DNA from: Arabidopsis thaliana
Taxonomy: Eukaryota; Streptophyta; Magnoliopsida; Brassicales; Brassicaceae
Length of the DNA: 64,000 bases
Direction of reading: 5' to 3'
NCBI RefSeq assembly: GCF_000001735.4
Contig: NC_003076.8
Coordinates: 62,001 to 126,000 of the forward strand
The notes beneath the pieces were generated by a model, which did no database searches, was not told the DNA's origin, and saw only the letters and a program-made list of their open reading frames with translations. Positions within the stretch are counted from its first letter, which is position 1. Each line of letters begins with the position of its first letter. Position numbers and translations under genes: made by a program. This document shows, in pieces, positions 46,163 to 59,642 of this stretch.

Positions 46163-49100
46163 TCACAACTCTGAAATGTTTTCTTTAGGCGCTTCCTCTT
46201 CAAGTCCTTTGTTTGATACATCTTCACTGCTTTCCCACAAAAATCCATTATCATTTTCCGGACCTTTCTCTGTTTCTCTAGCTAGAGGTGCCACATGTGC
46301 AACATACTTTTCTGCACAAAGCAACACAAAGAAGATTTACCAATCTGTAACCAAATTTGCTCACTACACAAAAGACTAAGAACAATCTGCAGACTTAATC
46401 AAGTGGTGAAATAGATCCACAGTTATTAATTCCCCTAGAAGAAACTTTACCAGCCAAACTTCGAAGAGCATTCTCAGCCGCTTGTTGATGTGCATCTTTC
46501 TTAGTTTTTGCCATCCCAATGCCTATCTTCTCACCCGTGAACAACACCTTTGTAAAATTAACAACAACGATTAAAAACAAATATAAGTAAAGCTAACAAT
46601 AGACAAAGATGCTTCAATAAACTGATCCAGCTGACCTCAACTGAAAACTGTAACTCTTTGTTGGTACTTATCACAGTCCTAAACTCCACCTGCAAAATCG
46701 TACATCAATTAATCAGAATCCATTAAAAGAGAAGAAGCAATGGCTTGCGTGGTTAGTGAATATGCACCTTTGAACCACATCTTCTTCCAATTTCTTGCAG
46801 TGCACTCACAAATAAATGAGATTGCCCGCCATTACTCTTTCCACCATCTGTATGATGTTCTCTACCATTTGACACCAAATGATTCTGGGATATTCCACCT
46901 TCTGCAAATAGTTTAAACAAGTGCCAATGTTAAAAAGGTATTAATGCACCTTATTATTCAAGTAGCTGTTACAGATTCAGTAGAAAGACAATACATCAGA
47001 TAGGGAAACCAACAATTCTCTAATCCTAAGTCAATATCTAATGTAGCTTTAGAGCGGTACACTGAAAACAAGCTTCACGGAGGAAACAAGAAATTCAGGG
47101 ATAGACTAATCATCTTTAATATCAGCTTGATTGCATTAGTGTTGAAACTAGAACATACCTGTTGTTTGACGTGAAGGATTTTGCCTTTTCAGGTCATCAT
47201 CCATTGCTACCTGCAAGAAAACTATCAGACCGTAGACAACATACTTTGATGTCAAAAGAGAGACACTTAGAACGCAAAACTAACCTCTTCACTCCTCAAG
47301 TGGGATGGATGTGCAAATGGACCAACAGGAGCAGAACCTGGTGTTCCATGAGGAAATTGACTTGGATAAAGTCCTGAAGGCCGACCAGGAAAAGAAGGTC
47401 TATTCTCATCATCTACCAACCAACCACCCGGAGAATGCATAGACGAGGAAGGTGGCTGCATAGGAATTTTAGCCAGAATGGGGGGTTGATTAAAGTTTTG
47501 GTTCCTTATATCTACACCAGGCCTCATCATAAGGGGTCTTCCACCATCAGAAAAAGTGAAGCCATCCCGCCTAGGAGCTCCAAGCAAACTAGGTTCTAGA
47601 TTGTGATTGAAGACAAGAGATAGAGAACGTCAGAGACAAACATATACGTGCAAAATAACTGTACAGTTCAAAATTTAAAGTTATATTAAGTCAAAAGTTT
47701 GTACTATGAGAAGGTAACAGTGCTGCTGCAGTTGCCGTGCTTGCATTATTTGGTATAACTGCTATCTGCGGCTTAGGGGTTTCAGGTTTCTGCTCAGCGT
47801 TACTTGTTGCAGGAAGAGTAGAATGATCAGCTGCAGCCTTCTCATCCCAGAAATTGAAAAGTCAACAGAAATCAAATTACAACTGACACAAAAGCTATGC
47901 ACCAAAACATATTTTAGTTAATTAATCCCAAATTTTGTATATATTTTACTAACCGCTTGGTTTAGTCTTCGTTCCACTTCACCCCCACACATTCCTTCGT
48001 TAATTGGAGGAGCATTTATGTTTCCATTTGAAGCAAAGCCAGGATCCTACAGACAGATATAGCTAGATTACATATTGTAGTTGGGGCAAATTAGCAATAT
48101 GTTAACAATGATAAAGTTCTAACTACAGTTACCTCTATAACGACGTAGTTGCTCACATCCGGTGATGGAGGTAAATTTTCCACATCATCTTCATAGTAAA
48201 CCAAAGATATACTACTCATTAAACTCTCATCAAATTCCCTGCCATAAAAGTCTAGAAACAGTAAGAACAACCAGCATGAATTCATTACATAAAAATAAAA
48301 AAAAAACATAATTTTTTTTTCCAACTTACTTGAAAAAGTAACCTCTGACATTGCATGCAACATTTCTTGCTACGCAGAGATGTGGAACGACAAGGGCTGT
48401 CTGATAAATGGGCATACGAAAATGGTTAGATACCCACTTGGAAAATTAAGTGATACAGAATTTAATTCACAACTAAATGCAAGAGCAACCACATGCCTCT
48501 GCTTGTGGAGCATAATAAGGAAGATATGCAGAAACAACATGAACCCGTGGTTGATCCTTGTCCTCCCAAACCTTCATACGGTCATCAATGACCATTGCCA
48601 TTTTCGGGTGGCAAATGCCACCATTGAAGACACTTAACAACGATTTCTTGGCGTCTGATATGCAAAGAGCAAGACATAAAAAAATTGTTAGTTCGAGTTT
48701 CAGAGAGAGACAGAGACAGATAGTTGGGTAAAAAATGATCAGGTTCATCTCTTAATACTAAAAACTGAGAGGTCGGCAAATCAATCAGGCACGATAGAGG
48801 GAGGGAGAAGAGGCACATTATATTAAACAATTCACCACAAAAAGAGTAATGAAAGCTACACTAATGGAGCATGGTGGCTATGTACCAAAACCAAGATCAA
48901 GGGTATCAAAGAAGCCAGAGTTGGTTTTGACCTGGTTTTACGCAGACGATACGATCTCGAAGCTCCTTGAGACTTATCAAGTGTGCTTCCGGATCAAGCA
49001 GTCTCCACATTTCCAGAGCATAATCCCTTTCAGCCATGGTACAAACGTAAACTTCAAAACGTTTCCTAGTTTTGGCTGTCAAATAACTTCTTAACTCCTC

Positions 49101-50143
49101 CCATGCTGGTCTCAGTTTTACAAGCACACTAGTGTCACGGATCTGCATCAGCAATAACTTGGTTTCAGTTCCAACAATATTAAAGCTAAATCACTCAAAT
49201 ATACTTAAGCGACCTTATCCTATCACATGCCAGAGAAGGTAAATCCAAAGCATCAAATAAGATGAAATGAATAAATATCCAGCCACAACAGAGATGAATC
49301 TTCTAACCTCTGGCTTAATCCGAGTAAGCACAGTATTCTTCTCCGGCAATCTAATCACGGGTCTACAAACTTTCTCTTGTCCATCAGAAGTTGGGCGGAC
49401 TTCCTCAGGTTGAGCCTTTAACAAAACTCCGTTATCAAAAGCATAGTCATTATCAATATACTGCTTCAGCAGCATCCTATCATCCATATACCTTTTAAGT
49501 TCTGCTGACATCCCATTAATCCTCACAGGATCCATCTCACGTGAAATCCAAGATTTAAGAGCCTCGATTCTATCCTCAAATGACTTCATAGTATTTGCAA
49601 CAATCAAAGTCTCATCCAAATCAAACACAATAGACAAACACCGAGTATTAAGCATCCTTAAGCACGAATCATAAAGACCTGAAGGAACCGAAAAACACCA
49701 AAAACACGGGAACTTCTTCTCCTTACTCGGCATCGCCACTAAATGAATCTCCTCATCTCCGAGCATAACCACTGCAGTCTGTATTCACAAAATCAAACTA
49801 GTGAATCACTCCTAACAATTGGAAAACATCCAAAATCAGCTAAATGTCATTTCGGAAATCTCAAACCTACCTTCAATTCATGGAAACAGACTGCGTGTAG
49901 ATGCATTAACTCTTGAGATTTCACCGGAGCCGATGACTCAAGCTTGCATCGAACGGCAAAAGAAGCAATCGTCTGAAGAATCGCGAGCGGAGGACATCTC
50001 TCACCAGCCGGAGATAGATGGTGGATTCGAATCTCATCGTTCGGGAATCGAAATTCATGACTTGAAGATACATGGTTCACATCAAGTTCCCCCAAACGTA
50101 AATCTCCGTGATAAACCACGGATTTATGACCCAAACGATTCAT
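46163..50143 (-). CDS. CPL2: RNA polymerase II CTD phosphatase-like 2
   Basis: Nuclear FCP1-type phosphatase for Ser5-P of the Pol II C-terminal domain, with roles in stress and auxin responses. Fourteen exons (50143-49871, 49778-49308, 49142-48932, 48654-48497, 48400-48330, 48238-48133, 48046-47954, 47837-47705, 47595-47285, 47210-47159, 46901-46768, 46689-46636, 46547-46451, 46311-46163) give 770 aa, the length I recall for CPL2. The DLDET catalytic motif (DXDXT) is at 144-148. A Pro-rich region in exon 9 precedes a dsRNA-binding domain in exons 11-14. The start is the ATG at 50143; the frame opens earlier but without ATG. The exon 4/5 junction is either a GC-AG intron or a GT-AG intron shifted by 4 nt. 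Fits AT5G01270. Confidence 0.94.
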
Positions 50144-50806
50144 CGTGAATTCGTTCAATTCACACTTCTGAAGGACGAATCAGGTAGTGAAGATAAACAG
50201 TTTCTGGGAAAATGCGTGAGAGAATCTGCAGATTCAATTTCTCTCAAACTTCGCTACTTTTCTCTGTGATTTTTCTCCGCAAATGAGGGTTTTTCTGGGT
50301 CTCCTTAAACATGAGAACCAAAGTAGGCTCAGATATATATTTATAGGCGAGAGAAGCGTTTTATTGTTACGACATCGATTTTAATGTAAATTACGAGAAA
50401 ACCTGAGACTTCTTTACACGTGGCGTCAGATGCATTATCCTGTTTTCACCAACATCGCTTGTCAGCCGTCAATTACCGTTCCTAACAAAATAAAATATTC
50501 GAGAATTATTTTTTGTGTGTATGACGAAATCGGATTAGGTCGATAATTTTGGTTGACTTCGAACAAATGGATAGTTAATGTTTACAACTATATATTGTAA
50601 AATGTGGAAACGTATTCAATAACTTACTTTAGAAGTAAATAAAAATTGTGAAAAAAAAACGGAAGAGGATATATATATGGTAAAATCACAAAAATCAAAT
50701 AAGAACATAAAGTTGGTTGGCAAAAAAAGAGAAGACATCAAGTTGCGAGTCTTGTGACGTTTGAGTAAGAAAGGGACAAATCAATTTTATACAATCTGTA
50801 TCATCA
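50144..50806. other. Leader and promoter of CPL2; flank of the MULE
   Basis: The first about 200 bp are leader of CPL2 on the minus strand. The rest is AT-rich and without features. Confidence 0.5.
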
Positions 50807-50815
50807 TATTATTAT

Positions 50816-51992
50816 GGGTGTGTTGGCAAATTAGTCACTTTTGAAAACATAATTATGGAGTTGGGCAAGTTACTATTTATAATTGGCAAAACAGGTAACT
50901 CACTTTGGGCGTGTAATAGACGAGCGTGAAATAGAGGTTTGGGGTGGGGTAAGTGATGTGTTTTGAAATTACCGAACTATCCTTTTGACAAAGAAGAAAG
51001 ATAAAAGTGAAATATTCTTTTTTTTTTTTATTTCTTTTTAATAACCCCTCCAATTTAATAATTGAAATACTTATCAATATAAATTTATTTTCTAAACTAA
51101 TTCATATACATAAAAATCTATGTATTTTTCTCTATAATTTGATATGCATTTTGTTAATATTTTTTAATATATTACAGACATTTTATCAGTAGTCGGTACA
51201 CTTAATTATGTGTACAGACTTTATTTTGTATGTTGCATTAGCTGTACAGAGTATATAATTGTATGGAGTATACAATTATCAGAAGTCACTTTTCACTGTT
51301 GATTCGTACACTTAGACCTGTACAATATTTTTAGTGTATATATATATATATAAATATACACAACATACACTTACATCTGTACACTAAAAAGTGTTGTACA
51401 GATCTAAGTGTACGAATCAAACAGTTAAAAGTGACTACTTTGCAAATTGTGAATAGTAAAATGACTATTTTCCCAATTATGGCTGGACGATTTCAATTTG
51501 TACTTATTAAATAAGTTGTATAAATAAAAATCTGTACACATAATTAACTGTACTGACTACTAATAAAAATGTTTATATAATATATTTAAAATTATTAACA
51601 AAATGCATATCAAATTATAGAGAAAAAAATATAGATTTTTATGTATCTGAATTAATTTAGAAAATAAATTTACATTGATAAGCATTTCAATTATTAGATT
51701 GAAGAGGTTATTAAAAAATAAATAAATATATATATATATAAAGAAATACAAAGAATGAGAGTATGAGGAGAGAGAAATGTTGAATCTAAAAGCACAAATC
51801 CCAATTGCTTTCAACGACATTAGAGAAGAAGAAGATTAGTGGCATATTTGTAAATAATAGAGTTGGTATGGGGTATATTTGATTTTGTCTGTAATAGGGT
51901 CAAAGGTCAGTGACTAAAAATCCAATTATAAATAGTAACTTGCCCAATTCCATAATTAAGTTTAAATAAGTGACTACTTTGCAACTTAACCC
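50816..51992. mobile_element. Non-autonomous Mutator-like foldback element (1,177 bp)
   Basis: Perfect 9-bp target duplication TATTATTAT at 50807-50815 and 51993-52001. The ends start GGGT and form long inverted repeats: the block TAATTATGGAGTTGGGCAAG near 50850 pairs with the complement near 51937-51956, and about 190-bp arms at roughly 51030-51215 and 51530-51720 also pair. The centre (about 51290-51430) is palindromic around a TA-rich core. No reading frame is coded. A 9-bp duplication and long inverted arms are the signature of Mutator-like elements. Confidence 0.9.
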
Positions 51993-52001
51993 TATTATTA
52001 T

Positions 52002-52455
52002 CAAGATTCTAAGAGACAGATGTTTATTGCAAGTCGGAAAACAATTGCCTCTTCGGTCCAAAATTAACATGTAAATCAAAATTCATGGCCATTCTAATAG
52101 TTGAGAACCTTCATGAGAGTATTTAAATATGTATCTCAACTTATGTCGCTTAAAGTTATAGTTACTTGTTGTAAGTTGTAACTCTTAAGAGCAACTCATG
52201 TCGCTGAGATTATCGTCGCTACCGTCTAAGCACAAAATGTTGACACTTGATTCCGAGCTTCGGCTGCTGCTCACCGGCCGGTTTCGACATGATCTCACAC
52301 TGTACACCGAAGTCGCCGGTGCTTTCGTCACTGAATGTCGGAAATTCCCCGCCATGCTTCCTTTTCTAACATCCTATTAACACATAAACAAAAGTACTCC
52401 AAAGTTGAAAGTCGTTGAAATTCATGGTTGATGACCTTTAATATCATTTCATTTG
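52002..52455. other. Interval between the MULE and the Ser-rich gene, with a GC-rich mini-ORF region
   Basis: See the separate entry for 52185-52380. The rest is AT-rich. Confidence 0.5.
52185..52380. other. GC-rich island with short ORFs on both strands (uncertain gene or fragment)
   Basis: The plus strand reads 60 codons from an ATG at 52198 to a TAA at 52380; the minus strand reads 56 codons from 52355 (MAGNFRHSVTKAP...) to 52185. Base composition is coding-like and differs sharply from the flanks. I recognise neither protein. It could be a small unannotated gene on either strand, or a captured or truncated gene fragment next to the MULE. Confidence 0.35.
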
Positions 52456-54431
52456 TTACCGTACCATGTGTCTCAAGGCCATGTCGATGGAGCTTTTAGA
52501 TAGGTTTCTACCAAACCCAAAACCACCAGATCCAGAGCTCGACTTCCCAGCGGAGGAGTCTCCGCCACCTCCACCAAGTCGTCGACTGCCGCTTTCTGTC
52601 AGTCGCGGTGTAGCAAGTTTTCTCATATTCACAACTTTCTCGACCTTTTGATTCCCCTTAGCCGCATGACTTATCAATCTACCATCATCGTTGTTAGTCT
52701 TTGCTCGTTGTCCACGTAACGAAGGAACAGCACCATTTACGTTTCCATTAGGAGCTCGGCTTCTAGAAGGCGAACACGATTGCCTCTTTGCAACATCGCG
52801 TTCTGTGGACGCTGATCTTGAACTACTTGACGCATCAAAGGCTCTGGTTCTGCTACTTGAAGCGGTTTGTGGCCTATCTGGTAACGTAGTTCTGAGATTC
52901 GATGGCGCTTCTACTGAGAATCCAGGCATCTCGTAAGGTTCCCATGGCCTTGATCTCACGATCGGAGAAGCTTCTAAAGACAGAGCCGGTTTACTCAAAG
53001 GCTTAGTTGGTTTACTTCTCAGTACAGTCGATGAACCGTTCGGAGTTGATGGACGGCGAGTTGGAGTACTTGACCTCGATCCCGGTTTTGAATTAGGAGC
53101 CGACATCGGCCTGTTATTGGATCGAGTAGAGGTGGCTGAACCGGTAGTTTGTTGGTCTGTTGAGGTGGTGGGCCTGGTTGCACGTGCAGCGGTTAAGGTA
53201 ACACGTGAGGTTCCAGTTCCGGAGCTAGAGGAAGGTCTGCTCCATGATCTTGTTGAGCTAGTAGTAGAGGACGAGGTTAATGTCGCACGTGTAGTTGTTG
53301 AGGTGGCACGTGAGGTCGGCGTTGATGGCCTTTTGGCTGGAGTTTTAGACTTTCTGGTTGGCGTGGGAGGTCTACTCGTTGATCTTGAGCTACTAGAGGA
53401 CGATGGTCTTCTGATTCCAGAAACAGAGGAGGAACTGTGTAACGACGTCGTTTGGTGCTCGGACTCTTCTTTGCTATAGTTCTCTAACTGCACATAAAAA
53501 AAAAAAAAAAAAAACAGAGATGAGCAAGAGTGTGACGTATATGCAGACACTTAAAAACAAAGAGATTGACGAGATTAGACCACGAGATATACTGAGTCCG
53601 TACCCGAGATATAAGAGTCATCAGGTTATCATCGGGTGCGTTGAGGTGGTTCGTTACGTTTCTACTCGGTGAGCCTGGTGGCGTGACCAGCCTGAACAAT
53701 AAGAACAATCAATAAAGATCGATGGCAACAAATATATAAATCGATTATGTTGAAACATTGGCAAAAGGTCCAATTTTGAAAAATATATATTTGAGATATG
53801 TAACATCAATAAAAGTGATTGAAAAGTACAACCATAACTAGTTAACAAAAACAAATAAAAATCCATAGCTAGTGAATTGTTTTTTAGAATGCTTTACCAA
53901 CTCAAATTCTGATGAACAAGATCAGACATCAAACTACTGTCTAGCAAGAAGAATAACCGAGAAAATTGATCAAATTTACTCTCTTTTTGTTCGGTGGAAT
54001 GTGTGCTACGTTCTATACGAACACAAATATTTTTAATGCAAAAATGTAACAAAACATAATAAAAAGGGGGGAAATGTTTCAAGGCAAGATTTTTAAATCA
54101 TGATCAGACTTTTAGAGAGCATGATCAAATTAATTAAAAGGGGGAAATGATTACCATTCGTAATCGGACTTCTCGCCATCGGAGTACAATAAGTTCTCCC
54201 CGGCAGTTCTCCGGACAGGGTATTGTTGAGACGACATCGCCGTCGTACTACTAGTATTATCAGATTCTGCCAAAAAGATAAATCAGAACAAAAAAGAAGA
54301 TAATTTTTCGACAACATATATTAACACATATACGAACACGGACCCATTAAAAGCGTAGGTCGGTGACGTTTCTCGCAACGACGCATCTCCAGGAACAAAA
54401 GAAGCTCTTCATCTTTGTTTTGGGTCAACAT
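52456..54431 (-). CDS. Ser/Thr/Arg-rich low-complexity protein
   Basis: 439 aa from four exons (54431-54344, 54266-54155, 53691-53604, 53487-52456) with consistent phases. The N-terminus starts MLTQNKDEELLLFLEMRRCEK; the large last exon encodes a basic Ser/Thr/Arg/Pro-rich region with repeated SRPPTPTRKS- and SRSSTPTRRPSTP-like motifs, then a glycine-rich stretch and a C-terminal SKSSIDMALRHMVR. This composition is seen in plant proteins with predicted microtubule or nuclear roles, and I infer a phosphorylated, disordered protein. Fits AT5G01280 by order. No enzymatic domain. Plus-strand frames here are shadows of the repeats. Confidence 0.85.
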
Positions 54432-55519
54432 TTTAAGACATTTTTTAAATTAAATTGCTGATGCTGGAAGAAAGTGGTGAAGATGTTCTTTTACGTGTTT
54501 TTTCTTCTTCTTATTATTTGAAAATGTCAGATTATCATTCACACCCCTACTAATGATATATGTATAAGCAAGTAATATTTATTATTAAAAAGTAAGGAAA
54601 GTAATTATTGTTGTTTTTTACTTATATCATATTAATGTATTTTGGCTACTACTAAGAGAATTTTTATTATTTTCTCCAGCAAAAATTTAAGAGATTTTTT
54701 TTCTCAATGATATTATTAGTTTATATCTTTACTTTAAAAAAGAAATACAAGATTATTTCTCAATCTCCACTAAATTTCTGGAAATGGTATTATTAAATTT
54801 CATTAGATTTTCTTAAAGCATTCAATTTTATTATATCTTTAGAAAAAAAAAATGCCATGCTGGAAATAAAACTAAAAATTTACAATACATTAATCCAAGG
54901 TGCCGAAAAAATTCTCACGAGTAAAATCAATGCATCTGTGTGAAATATATGTGAATCTCGCGTATAGATGAGTTTGTCTTACATTGAATCCTTCCAATGT
55001 TGTGATATATTTTTAAGTTTAGCATGTTAATGCAAAAATGACTTATCGATCTCCCCCATGTCACAACTACAAGCCTCAACTCTGCTAATAAGAAATAAAC
55101 GAAGGATTCCATGGAGGATCAATATGTCGTTATGTGTCCAATTCCCGATTCTACTTAAATGAAGTTGGTTTGAGAGACATTATTCTTATTTAAGTGGATT
55201 TAAAGCTCAAGGCCCAATACCCATTTTCAAAGGCCCAAACATTAACTAGGTTCTAGGTATCCCCCCCCTTATGTTTTTATTCAGCAACAGTTTCGAATAT
55301 GTTTCGTCTAGACGAGCGAGACTCTCTCTGCTAGGTTTCGATTTCAATTTCGATATCAGGGACCATTTTCCTGATTCTTCGAATTCTGCATAGAGAAGCG
55401 AAATTGGGATAGATCTCGTTTACTTTGATTTGTCAATTTCCTGCATTCTATTATACGGGTTTTGTGTTTCCTCGCAAATTGATACAGACTGTTGCTTTGC
55501 CATTGAATTATTTGCTGCG
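54432..55519. other. Divergent promoter interval before the capping-enzyme gene
   Basis: AT-rich. Two GGCCCA (reverse site II) motifs at 55211-55216 and 55232-55237 lie about 290-310 bp before the capping-enzyme ATG, as in many housekeeping genes. Nothing else seen. Confidence 0.5.
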
Positions 55520-58500
55520 ATGGACCTAAATGCTTCACCACAACCCGAAGAAGACGATGAACCCTTTAAGAGACGTCATGAAGATCGAATGGAATCTGCT
55601 GTTGAGATCGCTAGACGGGTACAATAACCCATATATATGAATTGATTCATGTGTTACTCGTACTTGTTTGAATATGTTTGGAGCAAGTTTGATACTTTTG
55701 GATGATGATATCGCAAATTCGTTATCTTTTTGGCGTTATAGGAGCGTGAAGAACGAAAGAAACGAATGAGATTTGATAGGCCAACACGAGTCTCTCAGCC
55801 GGCTTTTCGTGATCAGTATAGAGATACTAGAGTTTATGATCAAAGCAAGCTTCCTCAGGGTAAATTATATGCTTTGCCACTTCCTCAAAAGATCATTTTA
55901 GGTTCATTGGTATGTGGTTTTTTTCTTAACAGGTTGGCTAGATTGTCCTGGTTTTGGTCTGGAGATAGGATGTATTATTCCTTCTAAGGTTCCACTTAGT
56001 GAATCTTACAACGAACATGTTCCTCCTGGTAAAAGATACTCTTTCAAACAGGTGGTTCGTAACCAGAGAATTAATGGAAGAAAAGTAAGTGAAAAAAATA
56101 CATGAATCAATCTTTTTCTTTGCTATGTTAACTCTCTAAAGGTAATGGGTCTTTTGCAGCTTGGTCTAGTCATTGATCTTACTAATACAACTCGTTACTA
56201 CCCTACATTAGACTTAAAGAAGGATGGCATCAAGCATGTTAAGGTGACTAGAATACATTTTTTTCTTAGTGTTTGTATCGTCTGCACCAGTGTTAGCCGA
56301 GTGCTTTATCCTCTTTTTCCTGTTTGTAGATTGCATGCAGGGGTCGTGATGCTGTGCCTGATAATGTCTCTGTAAACACCTTTGTCAACGAGGTACTTGT
56401 TTCATAAGTTCAGTTCTCTTCTTGACTGACGAATAAGTTCAATTCACGTGAAGTTTATTTTCTCCTCTTGCGTTTTAATTGAAGCTCATAATTATAGCTC
56501 ATTTGAGGACACTGTCTTCAGGTTCTGCAGTTCGTCCTTAATCAAAAACACGCAAAGAAGTATGTCCTCGTCCACTGTACACATGGGCATAATCGGACAG
56601 GGTTCATGATAGTTCATTATCTCATGCGCTCTATGCCAACGATGAACGTTACACAGGTTCAATTCTTTCTTTCACATTTGTACTTGTTCACTCGTTTTAT
56701 TAATCCTCTTTAGAATGGAGATTCTTACCTCTGTGTGGCCTTTGGCAGGCATTGAAGTTGTTTTCTGATGCCCGCCCACCTGGGATTTATAAACCAGATT
56801 ATATTGATGCTTTATACACTTTTTATCACGAAATAAAGCCTGAAAGTGTTACTTGCCCACCAACTCCTGAATGGAAGAGGTCTGCCGAGCTTGATCTTAA
56901 TGGTGAAGCTGTTCAAGATGATGATGATGATGATTCTCCGCCTGACCCTGTTCAAGTAAGCGTGGTGCAAGCAAGTGCTTATTCTTTAATAAGCTCTTAT
57001 GTTTAACCCTCATATTACAGAATTATCCGTTCCAATGAATATCATGCATGCATTGTTAAGCTCTTACCCTTGTGAATACAGAGCTCATAATTTTACGAAC
57101 GGCTAATTTTTTTTAAATTCTAGCTTCATAACTATTGTTTCGAGGTCATATATTCACTACACAGTGATCTTGGAAAATAACGGTATCATCTAAACAAATG
57201 AACTGTTCTAAAGATTATCTATTTGTGCATGTTGATGGGTGCAGTTGAGTCTTTCAAAGCTAACAAATTTCATAAAGTGTCAATCTCATTTTGCTTGAGT
57301 TTTCTAATGGGTCTCTTGCTGATACTGCCTTTCTTTACTGTTTTGTTGTTTCAGGAAATCAATCAGGAGAATGTGAAGATGTCAAATGATGACACTTTGG
57401 GTGATGAAATACCCCATTATCAGGAGGAAGCTTACCGGCAATTCTGTTATAAAATGCTTATGATGAATGTTGGGGTATGATATCAACACTGCTTATATGT
57501 TTTCCTAGTTTTGTTCTTCTCTATCTATGTTCTCCTATGGAATATTATGTTGAGCCCAAATGTTGTTTCCGGCATGTATGTTTCATTAAAAGCATGCTAA
57601 ATGTTTTTTTAGACTAATGCAATAATACTAATCTTCATTGATTGGAAATAATGTGAGATATTAGTCATTTGATGGACTAAAATTTCTCTGATCCAGGGAA
57701 GAGGATTTATGCAATTCCCAGGTTCGCACCCTGTATCATTAGACAGGTCAGAATCTCTGCTTTACTTTTGGTATTGCGTACAAAGAGGATTTAGCAAGTG
57801 TATGTTCTGAATTCCAGAGGTTCATTAGTCCTAGTTTCTCAATGTAGTTAAATCTTTACGATTTTTGCATACACAGGGAGAGTTTGCAACTTTTGAGGCA
57901 GCGATACTATTATGCGACATGGAAGGCAGATGGAACACGTTATATGATGCTCTTAACTATAGATGGGTGCTATTTGATAGATAGGAGCTTTAAGTTTCGG
58001 AGGGTACAGATGCGTTTTCCCTGTAAGCACTCACGTGAGGTCAGTAATTTTCTGTCATTGCTTTTGTGTTGATATCTAAAACTTGTGAATTCCCTGACTT
58101 ATTTGGTTTTGGGTGGTAGGGAATTTCTGATAAAGTGCATCACTACACTTTGCTTGATGGAGAGATGGTCATAGATACCCCGACAGGTGAGCAAGGGGAG
58201 GCAAGGAGGAGGTATCTCGTATATGATATGGTAGCAATCAATGGTGAATCAGTTGTAGAGGTTGGAACTGTCGATCCATTATATTATCAATTTCTTTGGA
58301 ATGAGTTCAGTAGCACGAGATCTTAGCATTCATTGTTTTCCATCATGTCACTGTCATTTCTACTCGGTATCAACCAGTATTATAGATGCTAAAGATAACT
58401 TACAGTTGATTTAAATATCTACCAGCGGACTTTCTGTGAAAGATGGAACATGTTCGTGCGTGAGGTGATCGGACCTCGAGCAGCTGAGAAGCTCAGAAGT

Positions 58501-59392
58501 CATTGCTACAGATATGACCTTGAGCCTTTTGCGGTGAGTTTGCATTTTCTGTTCCATGCCATATTTTCCTTCTCCTTTATATAAATTTGTTGGTAAAATT
58601 TCATTGTTGCCCAGGTACGGATGAAGGGTTTCTGGTTACTTTCTACTGTTGAGAAGCTGTTGAAGAATACCATTCCATCGCTTTCGCATGAAGCAGATGG
58701 CTTAATATTTCAGGTAACCAAGAGATGTTTATATTTCAGGTCTTAGTCAATATTTTTTCCTGAACGCAGACAGACACAAATTTAAGAGATTAGTATTATT
58801 TGTTTCCCTGGATAAAGTAGGAAGATTGCATTACTTGAGCATGACTTACATTTGGTTTATTAGGGTTGGGATGATCCGTATGTTCCACGAACCCATAAAG
58901 GTCTACTGAAGTGGAAGTATGCAGAAATGAACTCAGTAGACTTTCTGTATGAGATGGGTGAGGAAGAGGGGCGTGGTTTCCTCTTCTTGCATGAAAGAGG
59001 GAAGAAAAAGCTTATGGAAGGATATTCAGTTGAGTTTAGAGATGATTCGGACCCGTCAAGTTACAATGGGAAGATTGTAGAATGTGCTTGGGATAAGGAT
59101 AAGAAAGTTTGGTTTAGCATGAGGATCAGAGTTGACAAAACTACACCAAATGATATCAACACTGCTCGTAAGGTCAGTTGAAGGATTTTCTATATATTTA
59201 GGTATTGCTTTTGTCAAATGGTTATATTCTCTACATGATTTCTAATGTGATGTTGTAACACAATAGGTGATAAAGAGCATAAATGATAACATCACTGAGG
59301 AGGTTTTGCTTCAGGAAATAAGAGAGATCATTCGTCTCCCAATGTACGCTGACCGCATTCGAAATGATAGTCAAGCTGCCCGCCGCCGGTAG
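55520..59392 (+). CDS. Bifunctional mRNA capping enzyme (RNA triphosphatase plus guanylyltransferase)
   Basis: Nuclear enzyme that builds the GpppN cap on nascent Pol II transcripts. Fifteen exons (55520-55618, 55742-55859, 55933-56084, 56160-56243, 56330-56392, 56522-56656, 56749-56955, 57355-57474, 57697-57746, 57877-58039, 58120-58260, 58426-58533, 58615-58713, 58864-59172, 59267-59392) give 657 aa. The N-terminal domain is a cysteine-phosphatase-type triphosphatase with HCTHGHNRTG (C191, R197). An Asp-rich linker follows. The C-terminal guanylyltransferase has the lysyl-GMP site KADGT (K359), a DGEMV motif and an OB-fold. Fits AT5G01290. It is the animal/plant fused architecture, not the separate yeast subunits. 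Confidence 0.95.
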
Positions 59393-59642
59393 AGATTACA
59401 TTTTTCAATTTTGTTTAGTAGTAATACACTAGAACGAACTAATAATTGTTTTGGGCGGTTTCTCTTCTCTCACACTTGTACAGCTAAATAATCTACATGG
59501 TTATACACATTACATCTAGTTTGTTTCCCAACGGAATTTGAAACTAGAATTATTTCATTGATAATCCTCAATACGTGATATGGAATTATTAACTATGATA
59601 CATATCCAACGGTGTTATGACTATAACGACGAACGACATATT
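59393..59642. other. Convergent 3' interval
   Basis: 250 bp between the tails of the capping-enzyme and PEBP genes. Nothing else seen. Confidence 0.5.

Noticed and set aside
53117..53479. 120-codon plus-strand frame rich in Val/Glu.
   Set aside because: It is the exact antisense of the Ser/Arg repeats of the minus-strand gene; biased composition opens the opposite frame.
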